Positions 18,020 to 27,106 of a stretch of 43,961 bases of DNA are shown piece after piece (within the stretch, counting starts at the first letter, position 1; the number at the start of each line of letters is the position of its first letter). Below the pieces are notes generated by a model, which was given only the letters and a program-made list of their open reading frames with translations, was not told the origin of the DNA and searched no databases. Position numbers and translations under genes: made by a program. The stretch comes from Candidatus Thorarchaeota archaeon (lineage in GTDB: Archaea; Asgardarchaeota; Thorarchaeia; Thorarchaeales; Thorarchaeaceae): contig JAEOSL010000014.1 of assembly GCA_016840385.1 (NCBI GenBank), positions 1 to 43,961 of the forward strand. Reading direction: 5' to 3'.

Positions 18020-19702
18020 CTATGCACCAGTTGAGCCACTCTCCCCTGTGGCTTCACTCGGTGCTCGAATATATTCGAAATCCTTCGTCAAAGAAAGTTG
18101 ATCTATATCCTTGGATTTTACTTTCTTTTTCTTCTTCTTCTTCTTCATTTCGCAAGCTTTGGCAATATCAGATCCAACTATTTCGATATCATCAAGTGAA
18201 TCATCAATTTCCTCTTCGATAGACACGGTGGGTTCTTCAATTGCCGATGAATCTCGCATCATTTCAACAACCTCATCCACACCATCAGATTCCTCTTCAC
18301 TACTTTCAACAATCGGAGGGCTTTCCTCCTCATGCTCCACTTCAATGGTTTGTGGTGCTTCAGGAGGATCATCAAAGGTTGGTCCAGGTTTTGCTAGTTC
18401 CCTATCAAATATCTCCAGAGTTTCCATAGCCGAGCTGAAATTGAGATGATTATCAATACCTTCCTTGATATCAGGTCTAATAGCTCCGATATTGTACAGT
18501 GCATTAACGAGCTCAGTCAAGTAACCAACTGCTTCTCCGAACGTGATGGGTTTGAGCAGATGGCCTGTGAGTCCAACATAACCAAGAGAAAGTTTTTCCT
18601 CCTCGATATTACCTCCTAGATATTCGAAGAGACCTGTGAATCGGCGCAGTCCACTATCACCCGTTAGAAGTGCATTAGATGTTGATTCCATTAGAGATAG
18701 CCTGACACACTCATCCAGAACTGAGCAAGAAAGATTTACTGTCTTTTCGAGATTGTTGTTCTTCATCGCGGCAGCAGCTTCAGCGACGAGAGGTGAAACA
18801 ACGAAGTTGACATGTCCGATAAGTTCAAGCTTCTCTTCATTCTCTTCAATTGATTTTAAGATCCTTGTTGCATCTCCGATTGTTCTCAGTTGCTCTTGCT
18901 CTTTTGATAGAGTTTCAACAAATGATGATACTGAACTACGGGAGGAATTCAAGAGCCAACCTCCAACAATACCTGAAGCAGCGCTCGCAATAATTGGAAT
19001 CAACAAGGAACCAGAGCCGGCTAGCACAACAGCGATTACTGAAGTGAGACCTATGGCTAATGCAATCAGGGACAGAATCCCAAACCATCCTCTTGAAAGT
19101 CCGGATTCCAAAAGATTCCATTTGTTTCCAACAACACTCTTCTTCAGATCAGGCAGTTTTGATCGTGCATCACTCTGACGGATAAGGGCAAATTGATCTG
19201 CAGTGACAATGCGCCCGGTTTCAGTCAACCAAGTCAGGTCAGCTGACGGTTTTGCATTTTCAGTGATAACATAGACTGTTCGGGTTTCATGCATCAGTGA
19301 AATTGATCCATTCGCCATCCCACGCATCAGTGGAAGACGAACACGACCGAATGGTGTAATGACATTGTGTTCACTTAGGAAATCATCTAGACCTACATCG
19401 CTGAGGACTCTCTCAAGCGGTCTGTTCACAGTTTCTAAGACTGCAGCCCGCATGGCGAGACCTCCTTTTCCGAATTCAGCTTTTCTTAGGTCAAGAACAA
19501 AGACGACATCAACATGGACGCCTCTAGTTCCTGGAACGGATTCCATCCTTACTCCAAGGGTTAATCCATTTGGATACCTGAACGTAAAGTGTTCTGTGAG
19601 CTTCAGAGCTGACTCAATATCATACTCCTTCTGTTTTTCTTCACTGGGTTCAGTCTTGATTTCCTTGTCTTCTTCGTTTGTTCTGATTGTTTCAGACTCC
19701 AT
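18020..19702 (-). CDS. Two-TM protein with acidic, poly-lysine C-terminal tail
   Basis: 560 aa, unknown family. Residues 1-30 are charged. A ~170-residue N-terminal domain (RYPNGLTLGVRMESVPG, VHVDVVFVLDLRK) precedes two adjacent membrane segments at about 205-229 and 231-251, a helical, possibly coiled-coil domain (SKEQEQLRTIGDATRILKSI) and a long disordered acidic tail. The tail contains eight lysines in a row at 520-527, encoded by a GAA/AAG-rich tract near 18118-18150, and VKSKD after it. The start ATG follows GGAGG with a 10-nt spacer and lies 2 nt after the helicase stop. The basic run could bind DNA or acidic partners (inference). The neighbouring RadA has a similar lysine/glutamate tail. 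Confidence 0.75.
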   Translation of the reverse strand: MESETIRTNEEDKEIKTEPSEEKQKEYDIESALKLTEHFTFRYPNGLTLGVRMESVPGTRGVHVDVVFVLDLRKAEFGKGGLAMRAAVLETVNRPLERVLSDVGLDDFLSEHNVITPFGRVRLPLMRGMANGSISLMHETRTVYVITENAKPSADLTWLTETGRIVTADQFALIRQSDARSKLPDLKKSVVGNKWNLLESGLSRGWFGILSLIALAIGLTSVIAVVLAGSGSLLIPIIASAASGIVGGWLLNSSRSSVSSFVETLSKEQEQLRTIGDATRILKSIEENEEKLELIGHVNFVVSPLVAEAAAAMKNNNLEKTVNLSCSVLDECVRLSLMESTSNALLTGDSGLRRFTGLFEYLGGNIEEEKLSLGYVGLTGHLLKPITFGEAVGYLTELVNALYNIGAIRPDIKEGIDNHLNFSSAMETLEIFDRELAKPGPTFDDPPEAPQTIEVEHEEESPPIVESSEEESDGVDEVVEMMRDSSAIEEPTVSIEEEIDDSLDDIEIVGSDIAKACEMKKKKKKKKVKSKDIDQLSLTKDFEYIRAPSEATGESGSTGA

Positions 19703-19704
19703 AG

Positions 19705-21900
19705 TTAGTCATCCTCCTCGAATTTACTACTTAGTCTATTATCCAATGCATCAGCAAGTCCCTGCGACAATTCGAGGGTTCTTGCTAAGCCTCCCAGATC
19801 GGACAACACCGAGATTGCATGAAGAAGCCATCTTGATGTGTCAAGTAATCCGTAAACATCACCAATATTCATACCAAACTGCTCTGCAAGGTCCCGTATC
19901 GGAATCTGCGTTGTGACTAGAAAACTTGTGAGATTGTCAAATGATTCATCAAGTGACATTCCAGTTTCAATTGATACAACATGCCGTAACAGCCAGAGTA
20001 ATTCCGTGGTGTTATTTGTCATCGGCAAGAGAGCTAGTATCTCTCTCACGGTGGGAATACTCAGGTATAATCGGTTTGTAGCTCGACCTAATTTGGTCGG
20101 CTTTAATTTTCCGTCATTAGCACCCTCAACGAGTCCTAATCGAATCAGTAGGCCAAGTGGACTTGACTCTGAAAGTGAAAGTGGTATAACATAATCAGCC
20201 ATATTTCCTAGTTCATTCGCTGCGGCCATTCCCAATATCACAAGATGGTGACAAAGAATCCCGTCTTCATCGACGGGTGTTCCACATGAACACATTGGAC
20301 CCTCAACTGCTCCACTGGCTGATAATCGAGCAGAGAACCTGCATGTAAATTGCCCACCATCGAGGCTTGTTACTATACCTCCAATGACAGTCTCATTCTT
20401 TTCTCGCAATACAGTCTTTCCAAGCACGTTCTTGCGTGCAGACTGAATGGTTTCAGGAAGGGCGTGACGCTCCAATACAATAATGGCAGAGATCTCTCCT
20501 AATTGTAAAACTCTCATGGGAGACTTTGCATCTCGTATCGCACAATGAACCAAATAGGAATTGCCAAAGATTCCATTCTCAATATCCTCGATGGTAGCTG
20601 AACCTAACATATCAAGAACAACAAGAAGCTGCTCTGAGAGTGAGGATGCATGACCAAGAGTGCTTTTGATACGGTCATAATGGGGGATGAGGATCTCCTT
20701 TTCATTTGACTCGTCAAGGATGACATCGAAATACCTTCGCTTTGCCTCCTCGGTTTCTCCAGTACTACCCGCGAGTATCACTCCAAAACCAATTTTGTCG
20801 TGTCCAGGTCTCCCTGCCCTCCCCAACATCTGGTGAACTGTATTTGCGGAGAGGAGCCTTCGATAATCTGCTGGAGATTTGAAGCTGGATATTATGACGG
20901 TTCGTGCAGGAAGGTCCATTCCAGCGGCAAGTGTTGTTGTAGCACAGATGACTCTGATATCACCCTGCCTGAATAATCGCTCAACTGTGCGTCGTGCATT
21001 GTAATCCAATCCTGCATGATGGAAAGCAATACCATTGTGCAGTAGAGATCTCATATCCTGAGATAGTGTAACATTCCAGTGCTCAACAGATCCGAGGTCT
21101 TGGTCGAGTTGTTTCTTTTCTTCAGAAGTGAACTGTCTTCCAACATCCTCAGATAGACGCCTTGCGTGAGCTTCAGCTTCGCGTCTGGTTCTATAGAAAA
21201 CTATTGCTTGCCCATTACCTTGAACCGTGGTCATCACGAGTTTCTTGAGACTTCGGTTTCGGTTATTGGTAGTTACAACTCTGTGGACCAATGGAACCGG
21301 TCGTTCTTCGGATAGCACAAGCTTACAACCGAGCCACTCTGCAAGCTCATCAGGGTCTCCTGTTGTTGCTGAAAGCGCAACGATCTGTAAATCTTCAATC
21401 GAGTTCTTCAATCGGATGATTAGACTTTCGAGCCGAGCTCCTCGACCCAGTTCTGACAATGTCTGAATCTCATCAATGACTACAGCTCCAAGGTCATCGA
21501 GCCAAGCACTTCTTCGTCGGAGTAATGAATCTGCACGCTCGTAGGTAGTAACAACAATATCAAACTCTGCTAATTCTTCACCACTACTTTGGTAGTCCCC
21601 AGTACTCAGTCCGACAGCAACTCCAAGATGCTCATAACGCTCTTTCATCGTCTTGTATATCTGAACTGCCAGTGCTCTCAAAGGAACTAGAAAGAGACCT
21701 TTCTTGTCACAGGTCACAGCTCGTAGGAGAGCCATCTCACCAACTAAGGTCTTACCGGATCCTGTAGGTGATGAAACCATTATGTTTTGTCCTTCCAAGA
21801 TACCCTTGGTGATAGAATCACTCTGTACTCCTCGAGGCTTCATCCCAGCCTGGCTGAGTAATTTTGTCACTTGAGTTGATACATCTGAAGTCATGGTCAC
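19705..21900 (-). CDS. Ski2/Hel308-like superfamily 2 helicase with SWIM zinc finger
   Basis: 731 aa. Helicase motifs are complete: a Q-motif-like RGVQSDS, Walker A SPTGSGKT (44-51), DEIQ (143-146), SAT (177-179), HHAGLD (~294-299), TTLAAGMDLPA and QMLGRAGRPG (357-366). The QMLGRAGRPG motif and the overall order are those of Hel308/Ski2 enzymes, which unwind forked DNA or RNA 3'-5'. After the helicase core comes CSCG-x9-CHH (C537, C539, C550, H552), the CxCx(n)CxH signature of a SWIM zinc finger, then a helical C-terminal region. Hel308 itself has no SWIM finger, so this is a variant; in other proteins SWIM fingers bind DNA or proteins, including Rad51-paralogue partners such as Shu2/SWS1. 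The start is GTG at 21900 (GTGA overlap with the upstream stop) or ATG at 21894. Confidence 0.9.
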   Translation of the reverse strand: MTMTSDVSTQVTKLLSQAGMKPRGVQSDSITKGILEGQNIMVSSPTGSGKTLVGEMALLRAVTCDKKGLFLVPLRALAVQIYKTMKERYEHLGVAVGLSTGDYQSSGEELAEFDIVVTTYERADSLLRRRSAWLDDLGAVVIDEIQTLSELGRGARLESLIIRLKNSIEDLQIVALSATTGDPDELAEWLGCKLVLSEERPVPLVHRVVTTNNRNRSLKKLVMTTVQGNGQAIVFYRTRREAEAHARRLSEDVGRQFTSEEKKQLDQDLGSVEHWNVTLSQDMRSLLHNGIAFHHAGLDYNARRTVERLFRQGDIRVICATTTLAAGMDLPARTVIISSFKSPADYRRLLSANTVHQMLGRAGRPGHDKIGFGVILAGSTGETEEAKRRYFDVILDESNEKEILIPHYDRIKSTLGHASSLSEQLLVVLDMLGSATIEDIENGIFGNSYLVHCAIRDAKSPMRVLQLGEISAIIVLERHALPETIQSARKNVLGKTVLREKNETVIGGIVTSLDGGQFTCRFSARLSASGAVEGPMCSCGTPVDEDGILCHHLVILGMAAANELGNMADYVIPLSLSESSPLGLLIRLGLVEGANDGKLKPTKLGRATNRLYLSIPTVREILALLPMTNNTTELLWLLRHVVSIETGMSLDESFDNLTSFLVTTQIPIRDLAEQFGMNIGDVYGLLDTSRWLLHAISVLSDLGGLARTLELSQGLADALDNRLSSKFEEDD

Positions 21901-24257
21901 GCAGTGGCACCCTCCATACCTTCAGTTTGTCTCAGAGCCATGCTTCCCTTCATGGTAATTCGATAATTTGTGTAAGAAACCCCACTGTGAACTTCATGAC
22001 CCTTCAATATCATACTTGCATGTTCAAGTCTTGCAAGGATAGCTTCTACATCAGGGTTATTGTCGGAACCACTTGAAACTATGAAACGGCGGACTGCCTC
22101 TTCTGTAAGAGGTTCGTAACGTTCTAGCAATTTCAGAACTCGAATTGCCAAGTTCGTGCTACCTGCAGAAACTCTATCCAGTAGAGACCCCTCATTGTCA
22201 GAGATACTCGAAGCTCCAGAGTCAATCGTAGTAGAAACCCTTCGAATTTCTTCACTGGTGACAGATTCTGGACTCAGATCTGGTGCAGGGTCAAGTCTTA
22301 CAGGTTGACAGGTTTCAGTCCCATCATGTACGAGAAGGGCTGTATCATTATCCATTATTCGTAAGAAAGAAGACTCACGAGGGGAAATACGAGCTTTGGT
22401 ATGCATACCAGTCGTAATCACGTTGAGTCCGAGAATGTCAGCTGCTATCTTGATGTCAACGGACTCGCGTAATCTGAGAGAGATGCATGATTCCAATGTA
22501 GCAAGTGCGCCAGGAGCCATATCGACTGGGTGTTCGAGAGCCACAACAAGTGGACCTCGTTGCTTGAGTCTCTTGAGAACTCGCTCAGTGAATGAATCGT
22601 GTTTCATGTATCTTCGATTTCGTACACGAAAGTTCTCAGCACCATCAAGAATAACCACAAGGTTGGGGTCGGGTCGAAGTCCTGAAATCTTGATGCTGAT
22701 GAGATTCCATGCAAAGTGCTCAAGTGATGTTGAACCAAGTGATATCTTCACAACACTAAGATCTGGTTCAACAAGTCGTGATGTAGGTACAGTCTGTGTA
22801 CCATAGAAGCTCTTAGCTGCAGAACCTTCATAGAGAGATCTTACTGCTTCAGCTCCAGTCATTGACTTTTTAGAGGGCATCTGCTCAGGTGGACTCTGAC
22901 TATCCATTGGACCAGCCATTGCATCATCGTGACTATTTGATATGTGAACATCTGCAAGAGTTGCATTTCCAAGTGTGACCGCACGACCGATTGCAGCCTC
23001 AAGGTCAGCAGCTCCACGTAGGTCAGTTGCAGCAACTGCTTCCAGTGATGACATGATGAGAGGGACAAAATCACTTCGATGAATTCCTTCAGCATCAACA
23101 GGATTCAACACAAGGTCCCTACCTAGTTCAAGATGGACTGAACCTTCAGACAATCGAGTCAGTCCTATCGAGTCAGGATTATTCGTAACAATGACCACTC
23201 GTTTTCCAGAGCGAAGTAGTTCTGAGGTCAACAATGCTAGCACTCTTGTTCGAGAGATTGAAGTTCCTCCACACAGCAATGTCCCAGTTTCAAGGTCTGA
23301 GTGGGCAACACCAACTGCAGGACCTGTTTGCAGAGTATCAGGATTGATTGTAACTCCTAAGCGGTAGTCACTTGGTCGACCACGAATCGGAGATAGGAAT
23401 TGACCTGGGATATTACTACCAACTTCTGATGCCAGTTCTGATCTGAGCTCAACTAGCCAATTAGAAAGGTCTTCTCCTGATCCATAAAACCATGCAGATT
23501 GACCATCTATATTCAATTGATCTAGACGTGATTGAAGATCCTTCGGTTTTGCTCGTTTCCATTTTTCCATAGGAATGGAAGCACGAACAGCACTATCAAA
23601 ATTCACAACACCCGATTCGTCATGAACATGACCGACTGCGTTGATATGAGAAAGCCAGATACCGCCTCGTTTGTGTACGTAACCTTCCATCTGCCCCTTT
23701 TTCAAATAGTTGAAGAATTTCTCCAATCCATCAGGAACGCGTTCTTCATCGAGAGCTCGCTGCAGCTTCTCTGGTCGCATTGTCACGGTTAGCGTGAAAC
23801 CAATCGAATCGTCGATTGCACGAACCAGTGAGCTTACGCCACCAATAAGGAGAGACCCCGCATTAGCAAGGGTCATGTTGACCAAATGACGTTGGCCTGT
23901 TGGCGTCTTGCATTGAATCTGTTTCCTATCGTCAGAGATTGTGCATGATGTGTCTGCTATCTGCACTTCTTTCCAGTTGCTCCCCTTCGAGGAACGAGTT
24001 TCAAATTCTTTCCTTAAACTAGGAACTAGTAGAATCCTCAGTAGCATCATGATGCTGAATGCTAACAAGAGGATGGGAGAATAATATCCAATGAAAAGGC
24101 TGATGGCAATCAAGAATAACGGTTGAGCTAAAGCTAATCGCTTCTTCCTGTCATCCCACCGTAATTCAGTATCGGATGTAACAGACCATGATTTTCCAGG
24201 AGTTTCTTCGAACGGATCTGTTTCTGGTCGAGTCCCAAGGATATTGCCTCTTGCCAT
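21897..24257 (-). CDS. Membrane-anchored VirB4/HerA-like protein with degenerate P-loop
   Basis: 786 aa. Two membrane segments (about 41-59 and 60-79) near the N terminus are followed by an ASCE-type core resembling VirB4/HerA. The P-loop position reads CGGTSISRTR (330-338) without the GK[ST]. It is followed by GKRVVIVTNN, the LNPVD motif at 384-388 (compare INPFD in VirB4) and a Walker B-like VVILDGAENF (534-543), where the catalytic acid is displaced. GPLVVALEHPVDMAPGAL then matches the sensor strand of these pumps. The C terminus is a winged helix (EPLTEEAVRRFIV). Known relatives drive DNA through membranes or end resection; ATP hydrolysis here is doubtful because of the missing lysine. 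It starts 2 nt after the small gene upstream and overlaps the helicase gene. Confidence 0.72.
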   Translation of the reverse strand: MARGNILGTRPETDPFEETPGKSWSVTSDTELRWDDRKKRLALAQPLFLIAISLFIGYYSPILLLAFSIMMLLRILLVPSLRKEFETRSSKGSNWKEVQIADTSCTISDDRKQIQCKTPTGQRHLVNMTLANAGSLLIGGVSSLVRAIDDSIGFTLTVTMRPEKLQRALDEERVPDGLEKFFNYLKKGQMEGYVHKRGGIWLSHINAVGHVHDESGVVNFDSAVRASIPMEKWKRAKPKDLQSRLDQLNIDGQSAWFYGSGEDLSNWLVELRSELASEVGSNIPGQFLSPIRGRPSDYRLGVTINPDTLQTGPAVGVAHSDLETGTLLCGGTSISRTRVLALLTSELLRSGKRVVIVTNNPDSIGLTRLSEGSVHLELGRDLVLNPVDAEGIHRSDFVPLIMSSLEAVAATDLRGAADLEAAIGRAVTLGNATLADVHISNSHDDAMAGPMDSQSPPEQMPSKKSMTGAEAVRSLYEGSAAKSFYGTQTVPTSRLVEPDLSVVKISLGSTSLEHFAWNLISIKISGLRPDPNLVVILDGAENFRVRNRRYMKHDSFTERVLKRLKQRGPLVVALEHPVDMAPGALATLESCISLRLRESVDIKIAADILGLNVITTGMHTKARISPRESSFLRIMDNDTALLVHDGTETCQPVRLDPAPDLSPESVTSEEIRRVSTTIDSGASSISDNEGSLLDRVSAGSTNLAIRVLKLLERYEPLTEEAVRRFIVSSGSDNNPDVEAILARLEHASMILKGHEVHSGVSYTNYRITMKGSMALRQTEGMEGATA

Positions 24258-24259
24258 TC

Positions 24260-24553
24260 CTATGCCTCCTTGGTGAATTGAACCCTGTGAGATTGACGTT
24301 GCAACATCTCGAGGATATTACGAATTCTTTCGACATAGACTGCTTCTCCACGTGCAACTACCATCGGCTTTGTACCGGTCAGTAGCAGCTCTGGCATGTT
24401 TCCAATCGTTGGAGCACCATGTGCAATAAGGAGCGGTTTTCTGGTGAGAACGGTCCATTTGTAACCATGACCAATTGCTAGAGACCTCATGATATCATCA
24501 ACCTTGACTCCTGCAGGAATCTCAACACCAGCACGTTGTTCATGCGATTGCAT
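24260..24553 (-). CDS. Small conserved-looking protein, unknown
   Basis: 97 aa, soluble and basic, with a short beta-rich centre (WTVLTRKPLLIAHGAPT, ELLLTGTKPMVVARGEAVY) and a C-terminal helix. No motif is recognised. It overlaps the end of the membrane protein gene upstream by 14 nt and stops 2 nt before the VirB4-like gene, so it is translated in step with both. That makes it a good candidate for a small partner of these membrane components. It is real by context more than by content. Confidence 0.6.
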   Translation of the reverse strand: MQSHEQRAGVEIPAGVKVDDIMRSLAIGHGYKWTVLTRKPLLIAHGAPTIGNMPELLLTGTKPMVVARGEAVYVERIRNILEMLQRQSHRVQFTKEA

Positions 24554-25142
24554 GGGTCTCTAAACCTCCAGTAGTAACTTTGAGAATATCTTCGAATTCA
24601 GCCTCCTTGACGGGTAAGTGAGGGTATGCAGCTCTCATGGACCTTTCAAGAATCATAATATCAGCTGTAACTTTCTTCGTTAATCGGTCAATCTGTTGCC
24701 ATCCATTCCATAAACGCAATCCTCGTCGACGAACAAGAAAACCAATCCTTGTTGACTGGTTACCTATTGGTCGTGAAATGAAGAAAACAACTGTACCTCC
24801 AGCTTTGTCCAAGTATCTTGTATACATCGCTCTAAGAACTCTAATCCCAGAGTGACTAAGGTCAATACCTATTGGTACGCTTGAGAGAAGTCTTGCAGAG
24901 CAGACCTCAACAGTCCAAGGTCGCAGAATAGCAGCTAGACGGCGTTCAGTATCCCAGAATATAGTGGGTCTTGGAATATTGAACCGCAACAGCATCAAAA
25001 CAATACCAAAGACACCAGCTGCAGCTCCAGAGATTGCGAAACCAAACACATCTGTTGGGTCAATATAGTATTTGAGCATCGGTACAATTAGAAGAACAGA
25101 CAGGGCCATCCATTTCAGTTCTGGAGTATCGTGTAATCTCAT
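24540..25142 (-). CDS. Two-TM membrane protein next to VirB4-like gene
   Basis: 200 aa. There are two N-terminal hydrophobic segments at about 10-25 and 32-53 (FAISGAAAGVFGIVLMLL). A ~145-residue cytosolic domain rich in arginine follows (FWDTERRLAAILRPW, RIGFLVRRRGLRLWNGWQQ). Its start overlaps the XPD-like gene stop as ATGA. The arrangement of a short 2-TM protein just upstream of a VirB4-type gene recalls VirB3/PrgI in conjugation systems and the small Ced proteins of Sulfolobales DNA import, but I see no sequence motif that proves homology. The soluble part may bind nucleic acid, given its basic character (inference). Confidence 0.65.
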   Translation of the reverse strand: MRLHDTPELKWMALSVLLIVPMLKYYIDPTDVFGFAISGAAAGVFGIVLMLLRFNIPRPTIFWDTERRLAAILRPWTVEVCSARLLSSVPIGIDLSHSGIRVLRAMYTRYLDKAGGTVVFFISRPIGNQSTRIGFLVRRRGLRLWNGWQQIDRLTKKVTADIMILERSMRAAYPHLPVKEAEFEDILKVTTGGLETHAIA

Positions 25143-27103
25143 TCAGGTAAATCCTCCCTCATCTGATTGAATTGTGTAATGGCTTGTCTAATTTCAGAAA
25201 CGTCTTCGTAAGGCCATACATCAGAAACGATCTCGTCACCAAAGACATGTAGATGACGTAGGAATCTATTATCCAAGAGAACGACTATCCCTGAATCTCG
25301 AGGAGACCGTCTAAGGCGTCCAGCGAGTTGGGCGACCTGTCGGATTGAAGGAACAACAGCAGCATAATAGTAACCAGAGTCCATCCCGAACTTTGAGTTG
25401 TACCAATCCTGCAGTGCTCTCTGATACGAAGTCGGGGGACTAAAGGGGATGCCAACTCCAATGATGAGGTCAATCATGCTAGATCTATCTTTGACAAGAT
25501 CGATTCCTTCACTGAACTTTCCTCCGTACACACAGAACATCGCATGGGGTCCTGAGGTGATAGCTTCAGCAACATCGTCAAGCTGAGCTCCTCTTGTTTC
25601 CACGAGTGATTCTCGAAATCCTGTGTCGATAGAGTAGCTTCTAATTTCAGTCATCATCTTGTAACTGGGGAAAGCAATCAAAGCGCTCTTGTTTGCAGGC
25701 ATTGATGTCAGTATCGTGGAGATGCGACTTGCAACTTCTCTCCAAAGCTCTGGACTTCTCATTTTGTAGCGTGTGTTAATTTTCTTGTCTATCATAACTA
25801 AACGAGTTCCGCGTGGATATGGACTTGTCAAGTCATCAGAGATTGCACTTGGAACTCCAAGCAATCGAGCGTAGTGATCGAGTGGTCGAAGAGTTCCAGA
25901 CATGAGAACTGCAGAGCGAGCTCCTCTTAGAATGGGAGCAGTCAATCCTGCAGAATTTAACGGTTGAATCATTAATGATGAGGTCGATTGTGGACCACCG
26001 TCTTGCCACAACTTCTTCACTTGAACCGTGACATGCCATCCGTCACTTCTAGCAGCCCTTTGAGCAGTATAGAGAAATTCTATCAATCTATCAAGAGGGG
26101 TCTCTGCCAGACTAGCATTTTCAGGATCTTTCATTCCCGGACGGCCAGCATCATGAAGAAGATCGAGGTCTCCATCCTTGATGAATCTTGGAGCAACATC
26201 CCATTTGTCTAATACTCGCTCACTATTCTTGTTCATAGAATCTAAATGTATCATCAAGGTCTCCCACAGAAAGTCAATAGCTTCCCGAATCCATGTGATA
26301 CCAGTTTCTCTAACTACGAGTTGGTTATTCTCTCTCAGCCACTTAAGATCCTCATTGCTCAGTTTCGAGGTCTCTGCATCAAGCACATGACCAGACAGAT
26401 TATGGGCCTCATCCACCAAAAGATCAACATCTTGTAGCTGGATACCCATAGAACCCAAGAGAGCTTCTCTGACCCTTGTCTGGAACATGTAACTATACGG
26501 ACCAATAATGACGCGACTACGACGAGCACTGAGTCTCATAATTTCATATGGGCAATATCCTTCCATCTCGGCTCGTTCTTCAGCTCGTTCCCGTGTAACA
26601 ACACCAGTTCCAACCATGTCATCAATAACAGCATGAGCCTCTTCGCGAACAGATATCCTTCCACCTTCGGAGGAAGCTTTCTTGTATAGATTCCAGTAGT
26701 GAGTGCATTGACCCGTACGAATCATTCCAGCACAAGCTCGCATGAAGCCGGTGGAACTAAGGGATTCCATCTCATGTCGAATTGGGCACACATGAATTCG
26801 AGACACCATTGTTGTAGCAGCGAGATTCGAATCGACACCACGCAAGACCTCAAGCTCAGATTCAAAGACCTTGGACTGCGAGTGGGTTCGAGTCAAGGCG
26901 AACAAGCGGGAGGATGGGTCATTTGCTCGAGATGTGAGATACCCTGACAGAACTGCCACGGTTTTTCCAATTCCGCAATCTGCGGACAAGAGACCAACGG
27001 TCTTGGATGAGAATGCTTCAACTGCCAGATTCACTGCTCGTACCTGGTGTAACCTAGGAGTATAGGGGAAATATGCAAGCGCGTCAATCGTAGCAGTGGT
27101 CAC
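25139..27103 (-). CDS. xpd: XPD/Rad3-family Fe-S DNA helicase
   Basis: 654 aa, a 5'-3' superfamily 2 DNA helicase. Walker A is ADCGIGKT (41-48). Four cysteines placed as in the XPD 4Fe-4S domain (C106, C124, C133, C184) lie between motifs I and II, with DEAH at 231-234. Later motifs include GTLRPLDHY, YGGKFSEGIDL and QLAGRLRRSP near the C terminus. Archaeal XPD is usually 550-620 aa, so this one is slightly long, mainly in the Fe-S and Arch regions. The start is GTG at 27103, 3 nt after the preceding stop; the end overlaps the next gene as ATGA. A DinG-like relative is less likely, since the cysteine spacing and Arch-domain position fit XPD. Being co-encoded with RadA suggests a recombination or repair role instead of a TFIIH-like one. 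Confidence 0.9.
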   Translation of the reverse strand: MTTATIDALAYFPYTPRLHQVRAVNLAVEAFSSKTVGLLSADCGIGKTVAVLSGYLTSRANDPSSRLFALTRTHSQSKVFESELEVLRGVDSNLAATTMVSRIHVCPIRHEMESLSSTGFMRACAGMIRTGQCTHYWNLYKKASSEGGRISVREEAHAVIDDMVGTGVVTRERAEERAEMEGYCPYEIMRLSARRSRVIIGPYSYMFQTRVREALLGSMGIQLQDVDLLVDEAHNLSGHVLDAETSKLSNEDLKWLRENNQLVVRETGITWIREAIDFLWETLMIHLDSMNKNSERVLDKWDVAPRFIKDGDLDLLHDAGRPGMKDPENASLAETPLDRLIEFLYTAQRAARSDGWHVTVQVKKLWQDGGPQSTSSLMIQPLNSAGLTAPILRGARSAVLMSGTLRPLDHYARLLGVPSAISDDLTSPYPRGTRLVMIDKKINTRYKMRSPELWREVASRISTILTSMPANKSALIAFPSYKMMTEIRSYSIDTGFRESLVETRGAQLDDVAEAITSGPHAMFCVYGGKFSEGIDLVKDRSSMIDLIIGVGIPFSPPTSYQRALQDWYNSKFGMDSGYYYAAVVPSIRQVAQLAGRLRRSPRDSGIVVLLDNRFLRHLHVFGDEIVSDVWPYEDVSEIRQAITQFNQMREDLPE

Positions 27104-27106
27104 TCA

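Noticed and set aside
24914..24930. Further partial copy of the hairpin element (CCAAGGTCGCA)
   Set aside because: Only 11 bases match and they fall inside a clear coding region with no hairpin arms around them.
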